64,000 bases of DNA from contig NZ_ML137198.1 in assembly GCF_004011805.1 (NCBI RefSeq), forward strand, positions 228,148 through 292,147, in the 5' to 3' direction. Below the pieces are notes generated by a model. That model searched no databases, had not been told where the DNA came from, and saw nothing but the letters and a program-made list of their open reading frames with translations. The DNA comes from Piscinibacter defluvii (GTDB taxonomy: Bacteria > Pseudomonadota > Gammaproteobacteria > Burkholderiales > Burkholderiaceae_C). Position numbers and translations under genes: made by a program. Positions 21,039 through 30,201 of this stretch are shown in pieces. The first letter of the stretch is position 1. The number at the start of each line of letters is the position of its first letter.

Positions 21039-21614
21039 TCAGGCCGCCAGCAGGTGCTGGCGGTAGTAGACCAGCTCGTCGATCGACTCGTGGATGTCGG
21101 CCAGCGCGGTGTGCGCCTGGGCCTTCTTGAAGCCGTCCAGGATGGCCGGCTTCCAGCGCCGCGCCAGCTCCTTGAGCGTGGAGACGTCCAGGTTGCGGTA
21201 GTGGAAGAAGGCCTCCAGCGCCGGCATGTGGTTGGCGAGGAAGCGCCGGTCCTGGCAGATGCTGTTGCCGCACATGGGCGACTTGCCGCGCGGCACGTAG
21301 CGCTGCAGGAACTCGATCACCTGCTGCTCGGCGGCGGCCTCGTCCACGGTGGAGGCCTTGACCCGGTCGATCAGCCCGCTCTTGCCGTGCGTGCCCTTGT
21401 TCCAGGCGTCCATCGCGTCGAGCGTGGCATCGCTCTGGTGGATGGCGAACACCGGGCCCTCGGTGCGCGAGCCGAGCTGGGCGTCGGTCACGACCACCGC
21501 GATCTCGATGATGCGGTCGCGGTCCGGGTACAGGCCGGTCATCTCCAGGTCAATCCAGACCAGGTTCTGGTCGCTGGCGGTCAACGGGGTGGCGCTCATC
21601 GGTTCGATAGTCAT
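21039..21614 (-). CDS. orn: Oligoribonuclease
   Basis: A 191-aa DEDDh 3'-5' exoribonuclease that degrades 2–5 nt RNA and the pGpG left from c-di-GMP breakdown. Motifs: [22 protein letters not shown] (Exo I, the D-E pair), [11 protein letters not shown] (Exo II), and [19 protein letters not shown] (Exo III, H…D). The length is about that of E. coli Orn (181). Two starts are possible, ATG 21614 and ATG 21599 ([11 protein letters not shown]); neither has a strong Shine-Dalgarno, and the longer one is given. The gene is divergent from the M48 protease gene. Confidence 0.95.
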   Translation of the reverse strand: MTIEPMSATPLTASDQNLVWIDLEMTGLYPDRDRIIEIAVVVTDAQLGSRTEGPVFAIHQSDATLDAMDAWNKGTHGKSGLIDRVKASTVDEAAAEQQVIEFLQRYVPRGKSPMCGNSICQDRRFLANHMPALEAFFHYRNLDVSTLKELARRWKPAILDGFKKAQAHTALADIHESIDELVYYRQHLLAA

Positions 21615-21643
21615 TGCGAAACGGGGGCCGATTCTCGCAGTTC

Positions 21644-21649
21644 TACACT
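21644..21649 (+). promoter_or_regulatory. -10-like element immediately upstream of the M48 protease gene
   Basis: TACACT at 21644–21649 lies 7 nt before the ATG at 21657, with TGGGGCC between and no standard Shine-Dalgarno. This is the same geometry as upstream of kynB and map. No clear -35 was found. Leaderless transcription is suggested. Confidence 0.4.
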
Positions 21650-21656
21650 TGGGGCC

Positions 21657-22928
21657 ATGCACGCCTCGACCCTGACCTACGTCTTCGCCGCCGTGCTGCT
21701 CGCCTCGCTGGCCGTCAAGTACTGGCTCGCGACGCGGCAGATGCGCCATGTGGCGGCGCACCGCGACGCGGTGCCGGCCCCGTTCGCCGGCTCGGTGTCG
21801 ATCGCCGCGCACCAGAAGGCGGCCGACTACACGCTCGCCAAGGGCCGCTTCGGCCTGCTCGCCACCGCGGTCGGCGCCGCGGTGCTGCTGGGCTGGACGC
21901 TGCTCGGCGGCCTGGATGCGTTGAACGGCGCGCTGCGCGAGGCGATCCAGCCGCGCTTCGGCGACATGGCCTACCAGCTGGCGCTGCTGGCCGCCTTCGC
22001 GCTCATCTCCGGTGCCATCGACCTGCCGCTGGAGCTCTACAGCACCTTCCGCATCGAGCAGCGCTTCGGCTTCAACCGCATGACGCTCGGGCTGTACGTC
22101 GCCGACATGGCCAAGGGCCTGCTGGTCGGCGCGCTGGTCGGGCTGCCGATCGCCGCACTGATCCTGTGGATCATGGGGGCAGCCGGCGGCACCTGGTGGC
22201 TGTGGGCCTGGGGCGTGTGGATGGGCTTCAACCTGCTGATGCTGGTGCTGTACCCGACCGTCATCGCGCCGCTGTTCAACAAGTTCGAGCCGCTGGCCGA
22301 CGAGTCGCTCAAGGCACGCGTGCAGGCGCTGATGGCGCGCTGCGGCTTCACCGCGCGCGGCCTGTTCGTGATGGACGGCAGCCGGCGCTCGGCCCATGCC
22401 AACGCCTACTTCACCGGCTTCGGCGCGGCCAAGCGGGTGGTGTTCTTCGACACGCTGCTGAGCAAGCTCTCGCCGCCGGAGGTGGAGGCGGTGCTGGCGC
22501 ACGAGCTCGGCCACTTCAAGCACAAGCACGTGGTCAAGCGCATGGTGGCGATGTTCGGCATCAGCCTGGCCGGCTTCGCGCTGCTCGGCTGGCTGGCCGG
22601 GCAGAGCTGGTTCTACGCCGGGCTGGGCGTGCAGGCCTCGGTGGGTGCGCCGAACGATGCGCTGGCGCTGCTGCTGTTCCTGCTCGTCGTGCCGGTGTTC
22701 GGCTTCTTCGTCTCGCCGCTGCTGGCGCAGCTGTCGCGCCGGCACGAGTTCGAGGCCGATGCCTACGCCTGCCAGCAGGCCAGCGGCGCCGACCTCGCCG
22801 CCGCGCTGCTCAAGCTGCACGAGGACAATGCGGCCACGCTGACGCCCGACCCGGTGTACGTGCGCTTCTACTACTCGCACCCGCCTGCCTCGGAGCGCCT
22901 GGCGGCCATGCAGCGCCAGCCGGCCTGA
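21657..22928 (+). CDS. M48 family metallopeptidase (Ste24/CAAX prenyl protease 1-like)
   Basis: A 423-aa integral membrane zinc protease with about seven hydrophobic segments (first [18 protein letters not shown]). The zinc motif HExxH is in [16 protein letters not shown] and the third ligand Glu in [16 protein letters not shown], as in the Ste24-type branch of M48. [17 protein letters not shown] and [15 protein letters not shown] are further family signatures. Bacterial members are thought to act in membrane protein quality control; the substrate is unknown. The first gene of a tight run with phhB (10 bp) and rsgA. Confidence 0.93.
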   Translation: MHASTLTYVFAAVLLASLAVKYWLATRQMRHVAAHRDAVPAPFAGSVSIAAHQKAADYTLAKGRFGLLATAVGAAVLLGWTLLGGLDALNGALREAIQPRFGDMAYQLALLAAFALISGAIDLPLELYSTFRIEQRFGFNRMTLGLYVADMAKGLLVGALVGLPIAALILWIMGAAGGTWWLWAWGVWMGFNLLMLVLYPTVIAPLFNKFEPLADESLKARVQALMARCGFTARGLFVMDGSRRSAHANAYFTGFGAAKRVVFFDTLLSKLSPPEVEAVLAHELGHFKHKHVVKRMVAMFGISLAGFALLGWLAGQSWFYAGLGVQASVGAPNDALALLLFLLVVPVFGFFVSPLLAQLSRRHEFEADAYACQQASGADLAAALLKLHEDNAATLTPDPVYVRFYYSHPPASERLAAMQRQPA

Positions 22929-22938
22929 GGACACCACG

Positions 22939-23271
22939 ATGAGCAATCTCCTGCACCAACGCTGCCAGCCCCTAGAAGGCCACCCGGCGATGAGCCCGGA
23001 GGCGATCCGCGACCACCTGGCCCAGCTCAGCGGCTGGCGCCTGGCCGACGGCGCGATCGAGAAGACCTTCTCGTTCCGCAACTACCACGAGACCATCGCG
23101 TTCGTGAACGCGCTGGCCTGGATCGCCAACGCGGAAGACCACCACCCCGAGCTGCGCGTGTTCTACGACCGCTGCGTGGTGCGCTTCGACACCCACTCGG
23201 TGGGCGGCATCTCGGTGAACGACTTCATCTGCGCCGCCAAGACGGACGCACTCGTCGCGTTCACGGCCTGA
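22939..23271 (+). CDS. phhB: Pterin-4a-carbinolamine dehydratase
   Basis: A 110-aa PCD/DCoH protein that dehydrates 4a-hydroxytetrahydrobiopterin-type cofactor, recycling pterin for aromatic amino acid hydroxylases. The signature [18 protein letters not shown], followed by [11 protein letters not shown], contains the active-site His pair. The N-terminal [20 protein letters not shown] forms the usual helix. No phenylalanine hydroxylase (phhA) gene is nearby. GAGGACACC precedes the ATG. The stop codon is followed at once by the rsgA GTG start, so they are co-transcribed. Confidence 0.93.
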   Translation: MSNLLHQRCQPLEGHPAMSPEAIRDHLAQLSGWRLADGAIEKTFSFRNYHETIAFVNALAWIANAEDHHPELRVFYDRCVVRFDTHSVGGISVNDFICAAKTDALVAFTA

Positions 23272-24186
23272 GTGAGCCGCCACCAGGAGCTCGATGTCGG
23301 ACTGGTCGTGGCCGGCCACGGCCGCCACTACATCGTCGAGACACCGGAGGGGCGGCGACTGACCTGCCACCCGCGCGGCAAGAAGAGCGACTGCGTGGTC
23401 GGCGACCGGGTGCGCTGGATGCCCACCGCCGCCGGCGGCGACGAAGGCGTGATCGAGCATGTCGAGCCGCGCCGCAACCTGCTGTTCCGGCAGGACGAGT
23501 GGAAGACCAAGTCCTTTGCCGCCAACCTCGACCAGATCCTGGTGCTGGTGGCCGCGCGGCCGGTGTTCAGCGAATCGCAGCTGGCGCGGGCGCTGATCGC
23601 CTCCGAGCAGGCCGGCATCCCGGCGCGCATCGTGCTGAACAAGGCCGACCTGCCGGAGATCGACGAGGCCCGTGGGCGCCTGGCGCCCTACGCGGCAATG
23701 GGCACCGAGGTCGTGGAGCTGGCGCTCAAGGCGCGGCCGGACGAGAGCCGGGCGGTGCTGGCGCCGCTGCTGGCGCAGCGCGCGACGCTGGTGCTCGGCC
23801 CGAGCGGCACCGGCAAGAGCACCTTGATCAACCTGCTCGTGCCCGACGCCGGCGCGCAGGTGGGCGAGATCTCCCAGGCGCTGAACTCCGGCCGCCACAC
23901 CACCACGACCACGCAGTGGTACTGGCTCGACGCGGCGCGCACGACCGGGCTGATCGATTCCCCGGGCTTCCAGGAGTTCGGCCTGCGCCACCTCGAGCCG
24001 GCCGAGCTGGCCGGGCTGATGCCAGACATCCGCGCCGCCTCGACCGGCTGCCGCTTCTACAACTGCACCCACCTGCACGAGCCGGGCTGCGGGGTGCTGG
24101 CGGCGGTCGAGGCCGGCCGCGTCAGCGCCTCGCGCCACCGCATCTACGCCGAGATCCACGCCGAGCTGGCCCGCTCGCGCTTCTAG
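23272..24186 (+). CDS. rsgA: Ribosome small subunit-dependent GTPase A
   Basis: A 304-aa circularly permuted GTPase that matures the 30S subunit. An N-terminal OB fold (LVVAGHGRHYIVE … CVVGDRVRW) comes first. The GTPase motifs follow in permuted order: VLNKADLP (G4), GPSGTGKSTLINLL (G1), a TTTTTQWYWLD switch segment and DSPGFQEFGL (G3). A C-terminal zinc finger (CRFYNCTHLHEPGCGV) completes it. GTG start directly after the phhB stop (TGAGTG). It ends 1 bp from the convergent CobD-like gene. Confidence 0.95.
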   Translation: MSRHQELDVGLVVAGHGRHYIVETPEGRRLTCHPRGKKSDCVVGDRVRWMPTAAGGDEGVIEHVEPRRNLLFRQDEWKTKSFAANLDQILVLVAARPVFSESQLARALIASEQAGIPARIVLNKADLPEIDEARGRLAPYAAMGTEVVELALKARPDESRAVLAPLLAQRATLVLGPSGTGKSTLINLLVPDAGAQVGEISQALNSGRHTTTTTQWYWLDAARTTGLIDSPGFQEFGLRHLEPAELAGLMPDIRAASTGCRFYNCTHLHEPGCGVLAAVEAGRVSASRHRIYAEIHAELARSRF

Positions 24187-24187
24187 C

Positions 24188-25177
24188 TCAGCCGATCAGG
24201 TTGGCCAGCGTCAGCAGCGCCAGCAGCAGCATCCACAGCACCACCGAGCGCCACACCAGGCCGACGATGCTGCGCAGGTGGCCGGGCACGGGCGGCAGGC
24301 CGGGCGTGGAGCCGTCGGCGAGCACGGCTTCGGGCAGCGCGCCGGCCTCGAAGGTCTTGCTGCGGTCGGGCGTCACGCCCGGTGCCGCGCTGCCGCCGAG
24401 CTGCACGCCGACGGCGCCCGCCGCGGCGGCCAGGATGATGCCCTCGTTGGGATGCTTCCACAGTGCCGCGTCGCGCCGCCAGCAGGTGATGGCCTCCTCG
24501 AAGTTGCCCACCACCGCGAAGCCGAAGGCCGTCAGCCGCGCCGGCACGTGGTCGAGCAGGCCGAACAGCCACTGCGAGAGGTTCATCAGGCGCTGGTTGA
24601 TCGGCGCGCCGACCGTGCGGCTCTTGAAGGCCCAGTAGCGGCCGGCGAACTCGGCCAACCGGTACAGCACCGCGCCGGCCGGCCCGAACCCGAGGCTGGA
24701 CAGCAGCACGAACCAGAAGAACACGCCGAACACGTGCCGGTGCGCGGCCAGCAGCGAATGCTCGATCACGTGGCGCAGCAGCTCGGTGCGCGGCAGTTCG
24801 CTCGCGTCGAGGTGGCGCCACTGGGTCAGCAGGCGGCGCGCCTCGGCCTCGTCGCCGCGGTCCAGCGCGTCGCGGATGTCGGTGAAGTAGTGGCTGAACT
24901 GGCGGAAGCCCAGCGTCAGGTAGAGCACCGCCACGTCCCAGGCCAGCGCCAGCAGCAGGCTGAAGTGGGCCGCGGCCTGGTAGGCCGCGAAGGTCAGCAG
25001 CGCCGGCAGCAGCACGGTGATGCACCACACGACACAGGCATGGTGGTCGCGCCCGGCATCGAAGTTCCGCCCCGTCCAGCGCATCCAGCCGGTCAGGGCG
25101 TCATGGATGACGTTGCCGCGCGGCAGCGGCTTGAGCTGTTCGATCAGCAGGGCGAACAGGACGGCGAAAAAACTCAT
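24188..25177 (-). CDS. CobD/CbiB family membrane protein
   Basis: A 329-aa protein with four or five hydrophobic segments and the family's N-terminal block (FFAVLFALLIEQLKPLPRGN). QWRHLDASELPRTELLRHVIEHSLLAAHRHVFGVFFWFV and a central SRTVGAPINQRLMNLSQWLFG follow, and the C-terminal tail is a membrane helix. True CobD makes adenosylcobinamide phosphate. These shorter stand-alone proteins in betaproteobacteria also resemble AmpE, and their role is not established. There is no cobalamin gene or riboswitch nearby, so a cobalamin role is doubtful. Confidence 0.82.
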   Translation of the reverse strand: MSFFAVLFALLIEQLKPLPRGNVIHDALTGWMRWTGRNFDAGRDHHACVVWCITVLLPALLTFAAYQAAAHFSLLLALAWDVAVLYLTLGFRQFSHYFTDIRDALDRGDEAEARRLLTQWRHLDASELPRTELLRHVIEHSLLAAHRHVFGVFFWFVLLSSLGFGPAGAVLYRLAEFAGRYWAFKSRTVGAPINQRLMNLSQWLFGLLDHVPARLTAFGFAVVGNFEEAITCWRRDAALWKHPNEGIILAAAAGAVGVQLGGSAAPGVTPDRSKTFEAGALPEAVLADGSTPGLPPVPGHLRSIVGLVWRSVVLWMLLLALLTLANLIG

Positions 25178-25218
25178 GCCGGCCGATGATAGCGGCCACC
25201 CCGGCCGCCCCTGCAGAG

Positions 25219-25914
25219 TCAGGCCGCGAGGAAGCCGTACAGATTGCGCAGCATGGCGGCCGTGGCCCCCCAGATGAAGTACTGCCGCGGCGCGCCGTCG
25301 GCACCGGGCGCGACCCAGGGCATCGAGAGGAAGCGGCGCTGCTGCCCGCCGGTCTCGAACACATGCCGGTGGTGGTGCGCCGGGTTCATCAGGAAGGCCA
25401 GCGGCACCTCGAAGGCTTCGGCCACCTCGAAGGGATCGGGCGTGAGCTCGATGCCCGGGCGCACCAGCGCCACCACCGGGGTGACGACGAAGCCGGTGAC
25501 GGTGGTGTAGTGCGGCAGCGCGCCGATCACGTCCACCGCGGCGCGCGGCAGGCCCACTTCCTCCTCGGCCTCGCGCAGCGCGGTGGCCACGGCATCGGCA
25601 TCGTCCGACTCGGCGCGGCCGCCGGGGAAGCTGATCTGCCCGGCATGGTCGCGCAGGTGGTCGGTGCGGCGTGTCAGCAGCACGGTGGTGCCGGCGGCAT
25701 GTGCCACCAGCGGCACCAGCACCGAGGCATGCGCCGGCTCGCGGCCGGCGAACAGGTGGCCGTCGCCGGCGATCTCGGGCCGGTAGGCCGGCGGCGCAGC
25801 GAAGCGCGCACGCAAGGCGTCCGGCAGGAGCGTGGCCGGATCGACGGCGGGCAGGTGCGCATCGGTGCCGAGCACCGGCACCGCCTGCGGGTCGAGGATC
25901 AGCGGGCGGGTCAT
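25219..25914 (-). CDS. NUDIX CoA pyrophosphatase
   Basis: A 231-aa hydrolase of the NudL/CoAse type that cleaves CoA and CoA derivatives to 3',5'-ADP and phosphopantetheine. The Nudix box is intact: GGRAESDDADAVATALREAE followed by EEVGLP. Upstream, LLTRRTDHLRDHAGQISFPGG is the CoAse subfamily block. ATG at 25914 (MTRPLILDPQ) was chosen over an upstream TTG (25932), because the TTG would lie in the T-run of the rplS terminator. It is transcribed away from, and downstream of, that terminator, so it probably has its own weak promoter. Confidence 0.9.
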   Translation of the reverse strand: MTRPLILDPQAVPVLGTDAHLPAVDPATLLPDALRARFAAPPAYRPEIAGDGHLFAGREPAHASVLVPLVAHAAGTTVLLTRRTDHLRDHAGQISFPGGRAESDDADAVATALREAEEEVGLPRAAVDVIGALPHYTTVTGFVVTPVVALVRPGIELTPDPFEVAEAFEVPLAFLMNPAHHHRHVFETGGQQRRFLSMPWVAPGADGAPRQYFIWGATAAMLRNLYGFLAA

Positions 25915-25921
25915 CGGGGTG

Positions 25922-25952
25922 GAAAAAGACAAAGCCGCCCTCGCGGGGCGGC
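25922..25952 (-). terminator. Rho-independent terminator of the rpsP–rimM–trmD–rplS operon
   Basis: On the minus strand, GCCGCCC (25952–25946), a CGCGA loop and GGGCGGC (25940–25934) are followed by TTTGTCTTTTT. It lies 26 bp after the rplS stop. The stem is perfect and the U-run strong. Confidence 0.9.
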
Positions 25953-25978
25953 TTCGACGGCGTGAATCCTCATCGGGA

Positions 25979-26332
25979 TCAGGCCAGCTTCTCCTTGATG
26001 CGGGCCGACTTGCCGGAGCGCTCGCGCAGGTAGTAGAGCTTGGCGCGGCGCACGTCGCCCTTGCGCTTGACCTCGATGGAGGCGATCAGCGGGCTGTAGA
26101 GCTGGAAGGTGCGCTCCACGCCTTCGCCGCTGGAGATCTTGCGCACGATGAAGCTGCTGTTCAGGCCGCGGTTGCGCTTGGCGATCACCACGCCTTCGTA
26201 GGCCTGCACGCGCTTGCGCGTGCCTTCGACGACGTTGACGTTCACGATCACCGTGTCGCCCGGCGCGAACTCGGGAATGGTCTTGTTGAGACGGGCAATC
26301 TCTTCCCGCTCGAGGGTCTGGATCAGGTCCAT
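25979..26332 (-). CDS. rplS: 50S ribosomal protein L19
   Basis: A 117-aa ribosomal protein at the 30S–50S interface. [57 protein letters not shown] and [15 protein letters not shown]-type blocks (here [19 protein letters not shown]) identify it. The length is the family norm. ATG at 26332 is preceded by TTGGAGAACCC. It is the last gene of the rpsP–rimM–trmD–rplS operon, 91 bp after trmD with a hairpin between, and is followed by a strong terminator. Confidence 0.98.
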   Translation of the reverse strand: MDLIQTLEREEIARLNKTIPEFAPGDTVIVNVNVVEGTRKRVQAYEGVVIAKRNRGLNSSFIVRKISSGEGVERTFQLYSPLIASIEVKRKGDVRRAKLYYLRERSGKSARIKEKLA

Positions 26333-26376
26333 GGGTTCTCCAATGATCGTGGCGGGGCTTGGTCGGTGGTGTTGGT

Positions 26377-26393
26377 CGGATCCTTCGGATCCG
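26377..26393 (-). promoter_or_regulatory. Hairpin in the trmD–rplS spacer
   Basis: CGGATCC (26377–26383) and GGATCCG (26387–26393) form a perfect 7-bp stem with a 3-nt loop in the 91-bp trmD–rplS gap. There is no U-run, so it is not a simple terminator. It may be a processing or attenuation site separating ribosomal-protein from enzyme expression. Confidence 0.4.
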
Positions 26394-26423
26394 GTGCCCG
26401 CCAGAGGATCGAAAAGCCGCAGA

Positions 26424-27176
26424 TTATAGCCCGAGCGAGGCCAGGAACTTCTCGTCGGCCGGCCGGAGCCGCCCGGCGGCACGCGCCGCGGCGATCAGGT
26501 CGGGGCGCCGGCGCGCGGTGAGTTCGAGCGCCCGCTCGCGCCGCCAGCGGGCGATCTCGGCATGGTGGCCCGACAGCAGCACCGCCGGCACCGGCCGGGC
26601 ATCGGGCCCCTCGCCCAGCACCTCGGGCCGGCTGTAGTGCGGGCAATCGAGCAGCGCGTCGGAGAAGCTGTCCTGCTGGTGCGAGGCGGCGTCGCCCAGC
26701 ACGCCCGGCTGCAGCCGCGCCACCGCATCCAGCAGCGCCAGGGCGGGCAGTTCGCCGCCGGACAGCACGAAGTCGCCCAGGCTGAGTTCCAGGTCGACAT
26801 GCCGGTCCAGGAAGCGCTGGTCGATGCCCTCGTAGCGCCCGCACAGCAGGATCGCGCCGGGCCCGGCGGCGAACTCGCCCACCGCGGCCTGGTCGAGGCG
26901 CCGTCCGGTGGGCGTGAAATGCACCACGGGCGCGGCGTCGGGCCGCGCCGCGCGCACCGCCGCCAGCGCCCGCTCGAGCGGCTCGGCCAGCAGCACCATG
27001 CCCGGGCCGCCGCCGTACGGGCGGTCGTCGACGCGGCGATAGGCATCGTCGGCGAAGTCGCGCAGTGCCCACAGGTGCACGTCGACCCGGCCCGACTCGT
27101 AGGCGCGGCGCGTGACGCCGAGTTCGAGGTGGGGCCGGAACAGGTCCGGGAACAGCGTCAGCACGTCGAAGCGCAT
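26424..27176 (-). CDS. trmD: tRNA (guanine37-N1)-methyltransferase
   Basis: A 250-aa SPOUT methyltransferase that uses AdoMet to make m1G37 in tRNAs, preventing +1 frameshifting. Signature blocks: [64 protein letters not shown] (trefoil knot) and a C-terminal DNA/tRNA-binding helix region. ATG at 27176 gives the family N-terminus; an upstream TTG (27191) is less likely. It lies 16 bp after rimM in the conserved ribosome operon. Confidence 0.97.
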   Translation of the reverse strand: MRFDVLTLFPDLFRPHLELGVTRRAYESGRVDVHLWALRDFADDAYRRVDDRPYGGGPGMVLLAEPLERALAAVRAARPDAAPVVHFTPTGRRLDQAAVGEFAAGPGAILLCGRYEGIDQRFLDRHVDLELSLGDFVLSGGELPALALLDAVARLQPGVLGDAASHQQDSFSDALLDCPHYSRPEVLGEGPDARPVPAVLLSGHHAEIARWRRERALELTARRRPDLIAAARAAGRLRPADEKFLASLGL

Positions 27177-27192
27177 CGCGACGCCCGGCAAC

Positions 27193-27777
27193 TCAGTAGT
27201 CCAGGCCCCAGTCGACGACGATGCGGCCGGCCTCGCGGTCCACCGTGTCGACGTAGGCGGCGACGAAGGGGATCAGCCGCTCGGCCTCCTCGCCGGCGGC
27301 CGGGTCGGCGCCCTCGGGCAGCACGCGCAGCACGCTGTGCGGGCCGGTGTCGAGCAGGCCGACGACACGGCCGAGCGACTCGCCCGCGCGGTTGACCACG
27401 GCCAGGCCGATCAGGTCGACCCAGTAGTACTCGTCGGGCTCGGGCGTCGGGAAGCTGGCGCGCGGCACGAACACACGCGCCCCGCGCAGTGCCTCGGCGG
27501 CCGTGCGGTCGGCCACGTCCTGCGCCTGCGCGACCACGACTTCGCCGTGCTCGCGCGACTGCACGATCTTCAGCAGCGGGGGAAACAATGCAGGCCCCGG
27601 GCGCAGCGCGCCTTCGGGGCTCTTCAGGTACCAGCGGCGCGTGGAGAACAGCGCCTGCGGGTCGGTGGCGAAGGGCTGGACCTTGATCCATCCCTTGACG
27701 CCCCAGGCATCGACGATGCGGCCGACCTCGACCGCATCGGCGGGCCAATCGACGATGTCGGGCGGGGTGCCCGTCAC
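27193..27777 (-). CDS. rimM: 16S rRNA processing protein RimM
   Basis: A 194-aa 30S assembly factor. The N-terminal RimM domain ([20 protein letters not shown]) is followed by a PRC-barrel ([23 protein letters not shown] … [22 protein letters not shown]) that binds S19. The start is GTG at 27777. It is 17 bp downstream of rpsP and upstream of trmD in the standard rpsP–rimM–trmD–rplS order. The length is slightly above E. coli RimM (182). Confidence 0.96.
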   Translation of the reverse strand: MTGTPPDIVDWPADAVEVGRIVDAWGVKGWIKVQPFATDPQALFSTRRWYLKSPEGALRPGPALFPPLLKIVQSREHGEVVVAQAQDVADRTAAEALRGARVFVPRASFPTPEPDEYYWVDLIGLAVVNRAGESLGRVVGLLDTGPHSVLRVLPEGADPAAGEEAERLIPFVAAYVDTVDREAGRIVVDWGLDY

Positions 27778-27794
27778 GGCCGACCGGGCAGCCC

Positions 27795-28043
27795 TCAGGC
27801 CGCCGCCTTGGCCTGCTGGACCAGACGCTTGACCGTCGGCGACGGCTGGGCGCCGTGGCTGGTCCAGTGCTCCAGGCGATCGTAGGCCACGCGCAGCGGC
27901 TGCTCCCCGCCGGAGGCCACCGGGTTGTAGAAGCCGATGCGCTCAATGAAGCGGCCGTCGCGGCGCTCGCGCGAGTCGGCAACGACGATGTTGTAGAAGG
28001 GGCGCTTCTTGGCGCCGCCACGGGCCAGTCGAATCACGACCAT
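27795..28043 (-). CDS. rpsP: 30S ribosomal protein S16
   Basis: An 82-aa ribosomal protein ([57 protein letters not shown]). Length and sequence are typical. ATG at 28043 is preceded by a GAGGACACCCC ribosome binding site. First gene of its operon; a TATAAT element lies 128 bp upstream, giving a leader of roughly 120 nt. Confidence 0.98.
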   Translation of the reverse strand: MVVIRLARGGAKKRPFYNIVVADSRERRDGRFIERIGFYNPVASGGEQPLRVAYDRLEHWTSHGAQPSPTVKRLVQQAKAAA

Positions 28044-28170
28044 GGGGTGTCCTCGGGGTCTGGGGCGATCGGCCCGGCGCGGGAGACACACCGTCCGTGC
28101 CGATCTGGGCTGTCGGGATTCACTGCCGTAGATACGCCGGTCCCCCGACCGGCCAGCAGCGAAACCCGGC

Positions 28171-28176
28171 ATTATA
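28171..28176 (-). promoter_or_regulatory. -10 element for the rpsP operon
   Basis: A perfect TATAAT on the minus strand (28176–28171) in the 161-bp divergent gap between rpsP and the GNAT gene. The -35 at 17-bp spacing (GGTGCG) is poor. The GC-rich leader downstream is about 120 nt. Confidence 0.55.
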
Positions 28177-28204
28177 GTCGCTCGCGCCCGCCACGCACCT
28201 GCCC

Positions 28205-28741
28205 ATGACCGCATCCCTGTCGATCCGCCCCAGCACCGAGGCCGACCTGCCGGCCATCACCGCCATCTATGCCTGGCACGTCGAGCACGGCACGGGCACC
28301 TTCGAGCTCGACGTGCCCGACGCGGCCGAGATGGCCCGCCGGCGTGCCGACGTGCTCGACAAGGCCCTGCCCTGGCTGGTGGCCGAACGCGCCGGCGAGG
28401 TGCTCGGCTACGCCTACGCCAACCACTTCCGCCCGCGGCGCGCCTACCGCTTCTGCCTGGAGGACTCGATCTACCTGGCCGACACGGCGCGCGGGCAGGG
28501 TGTCGGGCGCCTGCTGCTGGCCGAGCTGATGGCACGCTGCCAGGCGGCCGGCGCGCGCCAGATGCTCGCGGTGATCGGCGATTCGGGCAACGCCGGCTCG
28601 ATCGGCGTGCACCGCAGCCTGGGCTTCGAGCACACCGGCGTGCTCAGGAGCGCGGGCTGGAAGTTCGGCCGCTGGCTCGACGTGGTGCTGATGCAGAAGG
28701 CGCTCGGTCTGGGCGATGCAGCGGCCCCCGTCGACCGATGA
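28205..28741 (+). CDS. GNAT N-acetyltransferase (phosphinothricin/methionine sulfoximine acetyltransferase-like)
   Basis: A 178-aa acetyl-CoA-dependent acetyltransferase. It begins with [20 protein letters not shown] and contains [21 protein letters not shown], the acetyl-CoA loop [15 protein letters not shown] and [19 protein letters not shown], all features of the PAT/YncA subfamily. These acetylate amino acid analogues such as methionine sulfoximine and phosphinothricin, probably as detoxification; the natural substrate here is unknown. It overlaps the TM2 gene by 4 bp (ATGA). Confidence 0.9.
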   Translation: MTASLSIRPSTEADLPAITAIYAWHVEHGTGTFELDVPDAAEMARRRADVLDKALPWLVAERAGEVLGYAYANHFRPRRAYRFCLEDSIYLADTARGQGVGRLLLAELMARCQAAGARQMLAVIGDSGNAGSIGVHRSLGFEHTGVLRSAGWKFGRWLDVVLMQKALGLGDAAAPVDR

Positions 28742-29169
28742 GCGCCGGCTACAAGTCGAAGACCCTGGCCACCTGGATCGCGCTGGTGGGCGGCCCGCTC
28801 GGGTTGCACCGCTTCTACCTGCACGGCTTCAAGGACGTCTGGGGCTGGCTGCTGCCCTGGCCGACGCTGCTGGGCACGCTCGGCGTGCTGCGCATGCGTG
28901 AACTCGGCCAGGACGACCGGCTCGCCTGGGTGCTGATCCCGCTGCTCGGCCTGGTGCTGTCGGCCACGATGCTGAGCGCCATCGTCTACGGCCTCACGCC
29001 GGACGAGAAGTGGAACGCACGCCACAACCCGCAGGGCCCGCCGCACGTCAGCGGCTGGGGCGTGGTGATCGGCGTGATCGTCGCGCTGATGCTCGGCGCC
29101 GGCGTGCTGATGGCGACGATCGCCTTCTCGGCCCAGCGCTTCTTCGAGTACCAGGCCGGGCTCAGTTGA
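28738..29169 (+). CDS. TM2 domain-containing membrane protein
   Basis: A 143-aa protein with the TM2 hallmark at the N-terminus (TWIALVGGPLGLHRFYLHGF followed by KDVWGW), where G–LGLHRFYLG-like sequence joins two membrane helices. Two more hydrophobic segments follow (LAWVLIPLLGLVLSATML, GVVIGVIVALMLGAGVLMAT), giving about four helices. The family is widespread and without known function. Its start overlaps the GNAT stop (ATGA) and its 3' end overlaps the convergent pit gene by 8 bp. Confidence 0.85.
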   Translation: MSAGYKSKTLATWIALVGGPLGLHRFYLHGFKDVWGWLLPWPTLLGTLGVLRMRELGQDDRLAWVLIPLLGLVLSATMLSAIVYGLTPDEKWNARHNPQGPPHVSGWGVVIGVIVALMLGAGVLMATIAFSAQRFFEYQAGLS

Positions 29170-30175
29170 ACAGCTTCAGGCCGATCCAGTAGAACACGCC
29201 GGCCACGAAGGCCGAGGCGGGGATCGTGAAGATCCAGGCCCAGACGATGTTGCCGGCCACGCCCCAGCGCACCGCCGAGGCGCTGCGCACCGAGCCGACG
29301 CCGACGATCGCGCCGGTGATGGTGTGGGTGGTCGAGACCGGGATGCCCAGCGCGGTGGCCAGGAACAGCGTCAGCGCCCCGCCCGTCTCGGCGCAGAAGC
29401 CGCCCACCGGCTTGAGCTTGGTGATCTTCTGGCCCATGGTCTTGACGATGCGCCAGCCGCCGAACATCGTGCCCAGGCCGATGGCGATGTAGCAGGTCCA
29501 GATCACCCAGGTCGGCGGCAGCTTGTCGCTGGCGCTGGTGTAGCCGGCGGCGATCAGCAGCATCCAGATGATGCCGATGGTCTTCTGCGCGTCGTTGCCG
29601 CCGTGGCCCAGGCTGTACAGGCCGGCCGAGACCAGCTGCAGGCGCCGGAACCAGTTGTCCACCAGCAGTGGCGACGCTCGTCTGAAGAGATGCGCCACCA
29701 GCACCATCAGCAGCGAGCCGAGCAGGAAGCCGAGCAACGGCGAGACGAGGATGAAGGCCACCGTCTTCAGCACCCCGGCACCGATCAGCGAACCGGCGCC
29801 GGCCTTGGCGATCACCGCACCGACGATGCCGCCGATCAGCGCGTGCGACGAGCTCGACGGGATGCCGTACCACCAGGTGACGATGTTCCAGAAGATCGCC
29901 CCGATCAGCGCGCCGAACACCACGTGGTGATCCACCACGCCCGGCACGACGATGCCCTTGCCGACCGTGGCCGCCACCTTCAGCTGGAACACGAAGATCG
30001 CGACGACGTTGAAGAAGGCCGCGAACAGCACCGCCTGCTGCGGCTTGAGCACGCCGGTGGAGACGACCGTGGCGATCGAGTTGGCGGCGTCGTGGAAGCC
30101 GTTCATGAAGTCGAAGGCCACGGCCAGCACGACCAGCAGCACCACGACCCAGAACGCGGTCTGGACGGAATCCAT
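29162..30175 (-). CDS. pit: Low-affinity inorganic phosphate transporter (PiT family)
   Basis: A 337-aa PiT (PHO4) permease with about ten hydrophobic segments. Both inverted family signatures are present: FDFMNGFHDAANSIATVVSTGVL in the first half and GGNDAQKTIGII plus LGIPVSTTHTITGAIVGVG in the second. It imports phosphate (as a metal–phosphate complex) driven by protons. It is downstream of the DUF47 gene (26 bp) in the usual DUF47–pit pair. The pair is preceded by a reversed Pho-like repeat, suggesting control by PhoB. Confidence 0.95.
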   Translation of the reverse strand: MDSVQTAFWVVVLLVVLAVAFDFMNGFHDAANSIATVVSTGVLKPQQAVLFAAFFNVVAIFVFQLKVAATVGKGIVVPGVVDHHVVFGALIGAIFWNIVTWWYGIPSSSSHALIGGIVGAVIAKAGAGSLIGAGVLKTVAFILVSPLLGFLLGSLLMVLVAHLFRRASPLLVDNWFRRLQLVSAGLYSLGHGGNDAQKTIGIIWMLLIAAGYTSASDKLPPTWVIWTCYIAIGLGTMFGGWRIVKTMGQKITKLKPVGGFCAETGGALTLFLATALGIPVSTTHTITGAIVGVGSVRSASAVRWGVAGNIVWAWIFTIPASAFVAGVFYWIGLKLFN

Positions 30176-30201
30176 GTATCAGCCCGTCGGCGCGCGTGCG
30201 C

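Noticed and set aside
24188-25300. Cobalamin riboswitch or cobalamin operon around the CobD/CbiB-like gene
   Set aside because: No B12-box-like sequence and no other cobalamin gene is present; only 41 bp separate it from the next gene.
25915-25932. TTG start that would lengthen the NUDIX protein by six residues
   Set aside because: The extension lies in the T-run of the rplS terminator; ATG at 25914 is more plausible.
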